Assembly (NCBI RefSeq): GCF_013155125.1
Contig: NZ_CP053564.1
Span: 565,501 to 629,500 of the forward strand
From: Pseudonocardia broussonetiae
GTDB taxonomy: Bacteria; Actinomycetota; Actinomycetes; Mycobacteriales; Pseudonocardiaceae
Length of the DNA stretch: 64,000 nucleotides
Direction: 5' to 3'
Below are positions 16,076-23,716 of the stretch, piece by piece (within the stretch, counting starts at the first letter, position 1; each line of letters opens with the position of its first letter). The translations under genes and the position numbers were made by a program. The notes beneath the pieces were generated by a model, which saw only the letters and a program-made list of their open reading frames with translations, made no database searches and had not been told where the DNA came from.

Positions 16076-16990
16076 TCAGCCCCGCGCGGGATCTTCCCAG
16101 AGCTCGCCGACGGCCTGCGCCACCCGCTCCGGCACCTCCATCTGGGCGACGTGCCCCACGCCCGGCAGCATCAGCAGCCGCGCGCCCGGGATCGTCGCGG
16201 CGGTGCGGGCCGCGTGGCGGGGCGAGACGAGCCGGTCGCGGTCGCCCCACACCACCAGCGTGGGCGCCTGCACGCGCGCGGCCTGGCGCCACAGCCCGCC
16301 CAGGGCCCAGCTGGAGATCATCGCGCCCGCCGTGCCGAGGACGGCCTCGCGCGCCCACGCCACCCGGCCGCGGCGCGCGATCTCCTCCGCGGCCTCGGCC
16401 AGCCGCTCGGGCGGGGCGCGGCCGGGGTCGCCGAAGCACAGGTCGATGGTCTGCTGCGCGCGCTCGACCGGCGTCAGCGCGGCCATCTGCGCCTTCGCCC
16501 GCGCCCCGATGACGGGGACGAGCGAGAGCAGCAGCCGCGGGTCGGCGATGCGGCGCGGGTCGGGCCGGCGGTCGGGCATCGCGGGCGAGACGAGCGTGAG
16601 CGTCTCCACGAGCTCCGGGCGCCGGGCGGCGACGCTGATCGCGATGGCGCCGCCGAGGGAGTTGCCGAGCAGGTGCACGCGCTCGCCGCGCCCGGCGAGG
16701 AAGCACAGGACGGCGTCGGCGTGGGCGTCGGGCGACCAGTCCGGCGTCGCGAGCGGGCGGGAGTGCCCGAACCCCGGCAGGTCGACGGCCGTGCCCGCGG
16801 CCCGGTCGGACAGCAGCCCGGCGAGGTCGGTCCAGTTCGTCGCCGAGCCGGACAGGCCGTGGACGTAGACGGCGGGGATGCCGTCGGGCCCGGGCGTCTC
16901 GCGGACGTGCAGCGTGACGCCGCCCGAGGTGACCTCCCGGCCGGGCCACGGCCCCTGGTGGCCGCGCTCGGCCGATACCTGTGTGCTCAC
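16076..16990 (-). CDS. Alpha/beta-fold hydrolase (LipV-like)
   Basis: The 304-aa alpha/beta hydrolase has an oxyanion-hole motif (VYVHGLSGSATNW), a nucleophile elbow GNSLGGA (Ser near residue 111), an acid in VWGDRDRLVSP and a His in GVGHVAQMEVPE, so the triad is complete. It has no signal peptide. It lies 47 bp upstream of moeZ on the same strand. A hydrolase near moeZ is also found in mycobacteria (lipV, recalled from memory). The substrate is not predictable; an esterase or lipase acting on small acyl esters is likely. It starts with GTG at 16990. Confidence 0.82.
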   Translation of the reverse strand: MSTQVSAERGHQGPWPGREVTSGGVTLHVRETPGPDGIPAVYVHGLSGSATNWTDLAGLLSDRAAGTAVDLPGFGHSRPLATPDWSPDAHADAVLCFLAGRGERVHLLGNSLGGAIAISVAARRPELVETLTLVSPAMPDRRPDPRRIADPRLLLSLVPVIGARAKAQMAALTPVERAQQTIDLCFGDPGRAPPERLAEAAEEIARRGRVAWAREAVLGTAGAMISSWALGGLWRQAARVQAPTLVVWGDRDRLVSPRHAARTAATIPGARLLMLPGVGHVAQMEVPERVAQAVGELWEDPARG

Positions 16991-17069
16991 CCCCCGAGCA
17001 TCACCCGGCGACCGGCCGCCCGGCCAGTCCGGGTGGCGCCGGTCGCCCTCCTCGACGGCCGGCCGGAGA

Positions 17070-19694
17070 TCAGCCGGCCAGGTCGAGGACCGTCAGCGTC
17101 CCGCTGTTGAGGTTGGTGACGTAGGCCTGCCGCCCGTTCGGCAGCACCGCGACGCTGGTGGGGCCGTCCTCGGTCGGGATCGTGGCGGTCACCGCGAAGG
17201 TCTCGGCACTGATCACGGACAGCGTGTCGTCGCTGACGTTGACCACGTAGGCGTAGCGCCCGTCCGCCGACCAGGCGATGGCCTGGGGGTTCTTGCCGAC
17301 GACCACCGTCGCGACCACCTCCCGCGTGTCGGTGTCGGTCATCGAGACCGTGCCGCCGTCGTAGTTCACGTTGGCCACCAGCGGCCGGGCGGGGTTCACC
17401 GCGACGCTGTGCGGGCTCGTGCCGACCGGCACCTCCGCGAGGACGGAGTCGGTCGCCGGGTCCAGCACGGTGATCAGGTTCGACTCGTGGTTGGCGGCGT
17501 AGGCCCGGGTCCCGTCGGCCGAGAAGGCGATCCAGTGCGGGTTGGGCGCCACGTCGATCTCCGCGGACACGGCGTTCGACGCCGTGTCGATCACGGAGAC
17601 GGTGCCCGAGTCGTGGTTGGGCACGTAGACCCGGCTCCCGTCCGGCGTGACGGCCAGCGCGTAGGGGCGGGTGCGGACGGGCGTGGTCGCGACGACCGCG
17701 TTGGTCGTGGTGTCCAGCACGGCGACCGCGGCGATCGTGCGCTCCTCGTTGAAGACGCTCACGTAGACCCGGCGCCCGTCGGGCGAGAACGCCAGGTACT
17801 GCGGCGGCCCTGCCGGGATGGCGATCGTGGCGGTCGTCCGGTTGATCGCGGTGTCGATGACGGTGACGACGCCGGCCGCGCGGTTGGCCACGTAGGCGAG
17901 CCTGCCGTTCGGGGACACCGCGACGAAGCCCGACGTCGGCCCGGCCGGGATCGACGTGCCGAGGGTCGGGATCGGGACGCTCTGGACCTCCGACGGGGCC
18001 TGCGGGCCCGGCACGACCGGCCCGCCGGCGGGCGGGACCGGCGCCGGCTGCGCGGTGGCGCCGCCGGCCGCGGGCCCGAGAGCGCCGCCCGTCACGGCGT
18101 ACACGAGACCCGCCAGTACGAGCACCGCCACCACCGCGGCGACGGCGATCAGCGGGCGTCGGCGGTGCCCGCCGCCCGACGGCGGACGCAGGGGCGGAGG
18201 CGGGAGCGGCGGCTCGGCGGCCGCCGGACCGGAGGCGGCCGGCGACGCCGCTGCGCCCGGCGGGTGGGAGCTCGAGCCGGGACCGGCCCCGCCCGGGCCG
18301 GGCGGCCGCCCGGGCCGCAGCGCGGCCCCGACCGCCCCGGCCGGGCGCGGAGCGGGGATCTGCGCGCCGGCATCGGCCGGCGGCCCCTCCACCACAGGGC
18401 GCGGTGCGTCGAGCGGGGGCCGTCCCGGTCGCAACGGGGCGGCGACCACGGGGGCGGCGCTCTGGACCAGCGTCGTGGCCGCCCCCGCGTGCGGCGAGCC
18501 GTCCGGCGCGGCGGCCTTGCGGAGGGCGCCGTGGCCGTCGGACCCGTTGCGCTCGGTGGGGGCGGGGGCCGGGAGCGAGTACGAGACCGCCGGCGCCCCG
18601 GCGGCCACCGTGACCTCGCCGGAACCGACCCGGGCCAGCTCGGCGGCTCCGAGCGCGACGGCGTACTTGGGGTGGGTGTCGACGACGATGGGGCGGTCGA
18701 GCTCGGCGGAGATCATGCGGGCGACCAGGGGTATGCGCGAGGAGCCGCCGACCAGGAGCACCGCGGTGAGCTCGTCGGGCTCGACCTGTGCGGAGCGCAG
18801 GGTGCGGGTGAACGCCCCGATCGTCGACTCGACCTGGGCCCTGATCATGTCCTCGAAGTCGGTGCTGGTGAGGTGGATGTCGAAGTGGCGGTGGGGCAGG
18901 AACACCGGGATGACGGTCTCGGTGTCGATGGACAGGGCCTCCTTGGCCAGGATGCAGTCCTGCCGCAGCCGGGCCATCGCCACGGACGTCTGCTGGTCGC
19001 TCATGTCGAGGTCGGTGAGCGCCCCGCCGGAGGCGTAGTTGACGTAGGACAGGATGGCCTCGTCGAAGTCGACACCGCCGAGGCGCTCGACGCCCTCCGG
19101 GGTGCCCAGTATCTCGATCCCGTCGCGCAGCTTGCGCAGGACCGTGGCGTCGAAGGTGCCTCCGCCGAGGTCGTAGACGGCCACGACGTCGCCGTCCACG
19201 AGCTGGTGGGAGGCCGCGTAGTGCGCGGCGGCGGCCTCGGGCTCCGTGACCATGCGCGGGGCGACCGGGTGCGCGGCGAGCCCGGCGAGCGGGGGCACCT
19301 CGTCGAACAGCTCACGGCGGAACGGGCCCCAGTTGGCGGGGTGGGTCAGCACGACGCGTTCGGGAGGCCCGCCCTCGGTCTCGACCACCCGCTCGACGAC
19401 GTCGCGCAGCAGCGTCGCGAGCAGGGCGGTGACGGCGTAGGCCGCACCGCCGAGCATGATCGGCGTGGGGTCCCCCAGCCGGCGCTTGAACTCCCGGCCG
19501 ATGCGGTCGGGGCGGCTGACCGCGCGCCGCCCGGCCGCGTCGCCGCAGACCAGGCTGCCGTCGTCGCGGGCGTAGACCACGGCGGGCGAGACGACGCTGC
19601 GGTCGCCGAGGGTGAACATCTCCACCTGCGAGGCACGAGCGACCGCCGCGGCGACGAACGTCGTCCCGAGGTCGACACCCAGGCTGTAGGGCAC
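17070..19694 (-). CDS. Hsp70-like ATPase fused to an outside YVTN beta-propeller
   Basis: The 874-aa protein combines parts rarely joined. Residues 1 to about 350 form an Hsp70/actin-type ATPase (GVDLGTTFVAAAVA phosphate loop, VYDLGGGTFDATVL, LLVGGSSRIPLVARM). There is no Hsp70 substrate-binding domain. A Pro/Ala-rich linker of about 160 residues leads to one membrane segment near 515-538 (LIAVAAVVAVLVLAGLVYAV). The last 300 residues hold about seven YVTN-type blades (SPNGRLAYVANRAAGVVTVID, VTPDGSRVYVPNHDSGTVSVID), expected outside the membrane. Actinobacteria have other Hsp70-TM proteins, suggesting an ATP-driven inside-outside sensing or scaffolding role. It is divergent from sbnA, with a palindrome before the start. 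Confidence 0.85.
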   Translation of the reverse strand: MPYSLGVDLGTTFVAAAVARASQVEMFTLGDRSVVSPAVVYARDDGSLVCGDAAGRRAVSRPDRIGREFKRRLGDPTPIMLGGAAYAVTALLATLLRDVVERVVETEGGPPERVVLTHPANWGPFRRELFDEVPPLAGLAAHPVAPRMVTEPEAAAAHYAASHQLVDGDVVAVYDLGGGTFDATVLRKLRDGIEILGTPEGVERLGGVDFDEAILSYVNYASGGALTDLDMSDQQTSVAMARLRQDCILAKEALSIDTETVIPVFLPHRHFDIHLTSTDFEDMIRAQVESTIGAFTRTLRSAQVEPDELTAVLLVGGSSRIPLVARMISAELDRPIVVDTHPKYAVALGAAELARVGSGEVTVAAGAPAVSYSLPAPAPTERNGSDGHGALRKAAAPDGSPHAGAATTLVQSAAPVVAAPLRPGRPPLDAPRPVVEGPPADAGAQIPAPRPAGAVGAALRPGRPPGPGGAGPGSSSHPPGAAASPAASGPAAAEPPLPPPPLRPPSGGGHRRRPLIAVAAVVAVLVLAGLVYAVTGGALGPAAGGATAQPAPVPPAGGPVVPGPQAPSEVQSVPIPTLGTSIPAGPTSGFVAVSPNGRLAYVANRAAGVVTVIDTAINRTTATIAIPAGPPQYLAFSPDGRRVYVSVFNEERTIAAVAVLDTTTNAVVATTPVRTRPYALAVTPDGSRVYVPNHDSGTVSVIDTASNAVSAEIDVAPNPHWIAFSADGTRAYAANHESNLITVLDPATDSVLAEVPVGTSPHSVAVNPARPLVANVNYDGGTVSMTDTDTREVVATVVVGKNPQAIAWSADGRYAYVVNVSDDTLSVISAETFAVTATIPTEDGPTSVAVLPNGRQAYVTNLNSGTLTVLDLAG

Positions 19695-19732
19695 GGCGCA
19701 CCCCCTCCGATCGGGCTCCCATGGTAACGAGG

Positions 19733-19752
19733 ATCACACCCGGCGGTGTGAT
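19733..19752. promoter_or_regulatory. Palindromic operator candidate before the Hsp70-YVTN gene
   Basis: ATCACACC-CGGC-GGTGTGAT is a perfect 8-bp inverted repeat, 39 bp upstream of the ATG of the leftward Hsp70-propeller gene and about 175 bp before sbnA. Position and symmetry suit a dimeric repressor or activator. The cognate protein is not identifiable. Confidence 0.45.
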
Positions 19753-19925
19753 TCCTCGGCGACGTCTTTGACCGGAAACGTCTTCGCCCGGACTCGGCGA
19801 ACTGGGGTTGTCCCTACTCGAACCGGGGGGTCGGCTCGGCCCGTCCGGGTGGCCGCACCATGTGTTCGACGGCGCGGGAGGACGACCGTCTACCTCAACG
19901 CAGACAGCGACCCGAGGCGGACGAC

Positions 19926-20915
19926 ATGACCATCATCACCAGCCCCCAGGACTTCAACACCGACGACCTGTACGTCGACCTGGAGCCCGTCGTCGGCAAC
20001 ACCCTGTTCCTCAAGGTCGAGGGCCTCAACTTCGCCGGCTCGGTGAAGCTCAAGGCCGCCTCGGCCATGGTCGAGGCCGCCGAGGCCGACGGCACCCTGC
20101 GGCCGGGCGCGATCCTCGTCGAGTCGTCCTCGGGCAACCTCGGCATCGCACTGAGCATGATCGCCGCTGCCAAGGGCTACGGGTTCGTCTGCGTCACCGA
20201 CTCCCGCTGCAACCTCGCCACCCGCCGCCTCATGGAGTCCCTGGGCGCGGAGGTCCACGTCATCACCGAGCCGGACCCCGAGCACGGCCTGCTCGGCGCC
20301 CGTCTCGACCACGTCCGCGACCTGCTCGCCTCCGACGACCGCCACGTGTGGCTCAACCAGTACACCAACCCCAACAGCTGGAAGGCCCACTACGACACCA
20401 CCGGCCCCCAGATCGCCGCCCAGTTCCCCGACGTCGACGTGATCTTCATCGGCGCCGGCACCACCGGCACTCTGATGGGCACCGCCCGCTACTTCGCCGA
20501 CCACCACCCGCACGTGCGCATCGTCGCCGTGGACAGCGTCGGCTCGGTCAGCTTCGGCACCCCCGCCGCCCGCCGCATGATCCCCGGCCTGGGCATGGCG
20601 GTGCGGCCGCCGCTACTCGACCAGACCGTCATCGACGAGGTCGTCCACGTCGAGGAGGCCGACACCATCCGCACCTGCCACCGCCTCGCCCGCACCGGGT
20701 TCCTCTTCGGCGGCTCCACCGGCACCGTCGTCACGGCCGCCGAAGCCTGGCTGGCCGAGCACGCCACCCCCGGCACGACCGCCGTCGCCATCGCCCCCGA
20801 CCTGGGCGAGCGCTACATGGACACCATCTACCAGTCCCACTGGGTCGAGGACCTCTACGGCGACCTCACCGCCGACACCGACGACACCGGCGCCTTCGCC
20901 GCCATCGCCGCCTGA
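19926..20915 (+). CDS. sbnA: SbnA-like N-(2-amino-2-carboxyethyl)-L-glutamate synthase
   Basis: The 329-aa PLP enzyme belongs to the cysteine-synthase fold and matches SbnA of the staphyloferrin B pathway. SbnA joins O-phospho-L-serine and L-glutamate to ACEGA, which SbnB then oxidises to L-2,3-diaminopropionate. Family landmarks are NFAGSVKLKAAS (PLP lysine), ESSSGNLGIALSMIAAAKG, LNQYTNPNSWKAHY, GAGTTGTLMGTARYF (phosphate loop) and GFLFGGSTGT. These resemble SbnA more than O-acetylserine sulfhydrylases. The ATG at 19926 is chosen because the family begins just after it; an upstream in-frame ATG at 19860 adds an unlike peptide. The partner sbnB lies 14.5 kb downstream, with kinases and NRPS genes between. 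Confidence 0.88.
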   Translation: MTIITSPQDFNTDDLYVDLEPVVGNTLFLKVEGLNFAGSVKLKAASAMVEAAEADGTLRPGAILVESSSGNLGIALSMIAAAKGYGFVCVTDSRCNLATRRLMESLGAEVHVITEPDPEHGLLGARLDHVRDLLASDDRHVWLNQYTNPNSWKAHYDTTGPQIAAQFPDVDVIFIGAGTTGTLMGTARYFADHHPHVRIVAVDSVGSVSFGTPAARRMIPGLGMAVRPPLLDQTVIDEVVHVEEADTIRTCHRLARTGFLFGGSTGTVVTAAEAWLAEHATPGTTAVAIAPDLGERYMDTIYQSHWVEDLYGDLTADTDDTGAFAAIAA

Positions 20916-21034
20916 CGCGGAGGCGCCACGGCCTGCCGGAGCGGTGCGGCCGGGCGCGCGGGGGGGAGAGAACCCTACCCGGCCGGAGGGACGCCCCCCT
21001 TCCCGTCGGCGGCGCCGGGGGCCAGGGTTCGAGG

Positions 21035-21670
21035 ATGGTGTCCGGGTCCGCGCAGTGCGCCGACGGTGGCGCGGGGTCGTCCGGCGGCAGGGCCGAGACC
21101 CGCCGCGTGGAACGGCAGCGGTGGACGCGGCGCAGGCGCCTCGAACGCCGGCTGCACGACGGCGCCGCCCTGCGGATCTCGGCACTCACCCTCCAGCTCG
21201 GGCTGCTGCGGCACCGGGTCCCCGCCGTCGACCGGGACCTGCACGAGTCGATCGACGGCTTCGAGCACGAGCTGCAGGCCGTCCTCCAGGAGCTGCGCGA
21301 GGTGGCGAGCGAGCTCTACCCGCCGCTGCTCGACGAGGCCGGCCTCGGCCCGGCGCTGCGCGAGCAGGCCGGCCGGCTGGACGCGAACGTCGTGGTCACG
21401 GCGTCGGACGAGCGGTTCGGCCCGGCCCTGGAGGGCGCGGCGTACTTCGCGGTGGTGGCGGCCCTCACGGGCCTGCCGCCCGGCGGGAGCACGGTCGAGG
21501 TGTCGGTGACGCGCGCCGACGACGCCCTGGTGGTGCACCTCGCCGGGGTGGACGGCAGGGGCGCCCGGCACCTCCGCGACGGCGTCCGGCCGCTGGGCGG
21601 CACCACCGAGGTCGTGGCGGGGGACCGCCCCGGCACCGCCACGATCATTGCGAGGTTCCCGTGCGAGTAG
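21035..21670 (+). CDS. Short histidine-kinase-like protein, degenerate ATPase
   Basis: The 211-aa soluble protein has a HisKA_3-type dimerisation region with an intact phospho-acceptor motif (RLERRLHDGAALRISALTL) and the following helix (LREVASELYPPLLDEAGL) seen in NarL-system kinases. The region that should bind ATP lacks the N-box Asn (AYFAVVAALTG in place of the usual E-A-x-x-N) and has no DxGxG loop, so it probably cannot phosphorylate itself. It overlaps the response-regulator gene by 10 bp, which implies one mRNA. It may act as a phosphotransfer or phosphatase partner of the intact kinase at 23.7-26.6 kb. The start at ATG 21035 is the best available. Confidence 0.7.
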   Translation: MVSGSAQCADGGAGSSGGRAETRRVERQRWTRRRRLERRLHDGAALRISALTLQLGLLRHRVPAVDRDLHESIDGFEHELQAVLQELREVASELYPPLLDEAGLGPALREQAGRLDANVVVTASDERFGPALEGAAYFAVVAALTGLPPGGSTVEVSVTRADDALVVHLAGVDGRGARHLRDGVRPLGGTTEVVAGDRPGTATIIARFPCE

Positions 21671-22326
21671 CGCTGGCCGAGGACGGTGCCCTGTTCCGTG
21701 AGGGCCTCATCATGCTGCTGAAGGCGGCGGGGCACGACGTGGTCGGGTGGGCGGCGGGCGGTGACGAGCTGGTGGCCATGCTCGCGCACGACGCCCCCGA
21801 CGTGGCCATCCTGGACATCCGGATGCCACCCGAGCCCGACGGCGGCCTCGTGACGGCCGAACGGCTGCGCGCGGCGCATCCCGAGATGGGGCTCCTGTTC
21901 CTGTCGCACTACGCCGAGACCCACTACCTGATGCGCATCCTGCAGATCGGGACCGACGCGATCGGCTACCGGCTCAAGGAGAAGGTGGGCAGCGTCGACG
22001 TGCTGACCGACACCCTGACCCGGATCCGCGACGGCGAGATCGTCATCGAGCCGGTGCTGGCGAAGCGGCTCGTGGAGCGGCCCCGCGGGGAGAAGAAGGA
22101 CGCCGTCGCCGCACTGTCCGAGCGCGAGCTCGACGTGCTGCGGCTCATGGCGGAGGGCCGCTCGAACAACGGGATCGCGGGCCAGCTCTACGTCAGCGCG
22201 AAGGCGGTGGAGAAGCACATCGCCAACATCTTCGGCAAGCTCGGGCTGCACACCGACACCTCCGAGCACCACCGGCGGGTGCTCGCGGTGCTGACCTACC
22301 TGCGCTCCCAGGACAACGGTGGATGA
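21661..22326 (+). CDS. NarL/LuxR-type response regulator
   Basis: The 221-aa regulator has a receiver domain (acid pair in VALAEDGAL, phospho-acceptor Asp in VAILDIRMP, Lys in YRLKEKVG) and a C-terminal LuxR helix-turn-helix (LSERELDVLRLMAEGRSNNGIAGQLYVSAKAVEKHI). Such regulators bind DNA as dimers after phosphorylation. It is encoded with three kinase-like genes and upstream of the NRPS genes, so it is the best candidate for controlling the Dap peptide cluster, though no binding site can be assigned. The GTG start at 21661 lies inside the preceding gene. Confidence 0.9.
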   Translation: MRVALAEDGALFREGLIMLLKAAGHDVVGWAAGGDELVAMLAHDAPDVAILDIRMPPEPDGGLVTAERLRAAHPEMGLLFLSHYAETHYLMRILQIGTDAIGYRLKEKVGSVDVLTDTLTRIRDGEIVIEPVLAKRLVERPRGEKKDAVAALSERELDVLRLMAEGRSNNGIAGQLYVSAKAVEKHIANIFGKLGLHTDTSEHHRRVLAVLTYLRSQDNGG

Positions 22327-22396
22327 GCGGAGGCTTGGCGACGGCGGCCTCGCCGTTTAGCGTTCACCTGCCCTGACCCGGAAGCGGGTGGTGCGG

Positions 22397-23716
22397 ATGG
22401 ACCGGACGGTCGCGGCACGGTTGCTGCGCCTGCTCGTCGTCGCGTCCGGCGCGACCGCGGTGTTCGCCGCGCTGGTCGGCGGCCTCACCCCCGTGCTGGG
22501 ACCCGATCGGGCCGCGGTGCTCCTGCCGTTCCTGGCCGCCGCGGCGGCGACGGCGGGTCTGGGGGCGGTGCTGCCGCGCCTCGACCACTGGGTGCGGAGC
22601 CTGACCCACCACCGCACGAGCACGCCCTACTCGACGCTCGCGGCGGCGGCCGACCGGATCCGCGCGGGCTCGCTGCAGGCCGCGCTGCCGGGGCTCGCCC
22701 AGGTCCTCGCCGACGGCACCGGCGCGCAGCGGGCGGCCCTGTGGCTCGTGGTCGAGGACAGGCTGGTGAGCGCCGCGACCCACCCGCCCGAGGAGGGCGC
22801 CCCGGCCACCGCGCCGAACCTCGCGGTCCTGCTCGCGCGCCCGGACACCGATCACGTCGTACCCGTGCTCGACGGGGTGGTCCTGCGCGCGGTGCTGGCG
22901 ATCGGGAAACCCGGTGCCCCGATCACCCCCGGCGACCAGCAGCTCATGCGGGACGTCGCGAACGGGGCGGGGTCGTTGCTCCGCGAGGTGCAGCAGGGCG
23001 CGGAGCTCGAGGAGCGGGTGCGCCGGGCGGCCGACCTGGCCGTCGAGCTCCAGCGGTCGCGGCAGCGACTGGGGCGGGCTCGCGACGTCGAACGGCGGCG
23101 CCTGGTCGCCGAGCTCTCCCACGCCACCACCGAACCCCTGGCGGCACTGCGCGCGGAGCTCGAGCGCGCCGCGGAGGGGCTCGCCGCACCCGGCGCCCCG
23201 ACCGACCCGGTGCGGCAGGCGCTGGGCCGGGCCCGTTCCGGGCTCGACGCGCTGCTGGAGCGGTTCCGGTCGATCGCCCGGGGCGTGTACCCGGCGGTGC
23301 TGCGCGACCAGGGGCCGGTGGCGGCGCTGGAGGAGCTGGTGGCCGACCTGCCCCGGTCCGTGCGGCTGGAGGCCGACCTGAGCCCGCGCCTGGGCTGGGA
23401 GATCGAGTCGGGCATCTACTACGTCACCGCGTCGGCGCTGCAGCACCTGGCGCTCCGGTCGGACGCCCCGGAGCTGCGCGTGCAGCTGGTGCACGGCGGC
23501 GGGCGGCTGTCGATCCGCATCGAGGACCCGGCGCCCGGCGCGGAGCCCGACGACCTGCGGGCGGCGCTGACGATCGACACCGAGCGGCTGGCCGCACTGG
23601 GCGGGGAGCTCGAGCTCGTGCGCGGCGAAGCGGGGACGGTCCTGCACGCGTGGCTCCCGGACCGGCTCGAACCGCTGGTCGACCTGTCGGCCCCGCGTGG
23701 CGAGGGGGTGCGGTGA
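22397..23716 (+). CDS. Membrane sensor-kinase-like protein with degenerate catalytic core
   Basis: The roughly 440-aa protein has two N-terminal membrane segments (LLRLLVVASGATAVFAALVG and AAVLLPFLAAAAATAGLGAV), then HRTSTPYSTLAAAADRI, a GAF-like region and a HisKA_3-like segment. The H-box reads VAELSHATTEP, so the His is displaced by one position relative to the usual LHDG. The ATP-binding part (YYVTASALQHLAL) has no Asn box and no glycine loops. It is therefore probably a non-catalytic sensor or scaffold. It ends in a TGA overlapping the next kinase start (GTGA). GTG at 22388 is an alternative start; ATG 22397 is used because of the spacing to AAGCGGG. Confidence 0.72.
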   Translation: MDRTVAARLLRLLVVASGATAVFAALVGGLTPVLGPDRAAVLLPFLAAAAATAGLGAVLPRLDHWVRSLTHHRTSTPYSTLAAAADRIRAGSLQAALPGLAQVLADGTGAQRAALWLVVEDRLVSAATHPPEEGAPATAPNLAVLLARPDTDHVVPVLDGVVLRAVLAIGKPGAPITPGDQQLMRDVANGAGSLLREVQQGAELEERVRRAADLAVELQRSRQRLGRARDVERRRLVAELSHATTEPLAALRAELERAAEGLAAPGAPTDPVRQALGRARSGLDALLERFRSIARGVYPAVLRDQGPVAALEELVADLPRSVRLEADLSPRLGWEIESGIYYVTASALQHLALRSDAPELRVQLVHGGGRLSIRIEDPAPGAEPDDLRAALTIDTERLAALGGELELVRGEAGTVLHAWLPDRLEPLVDLSAPRGEGVR

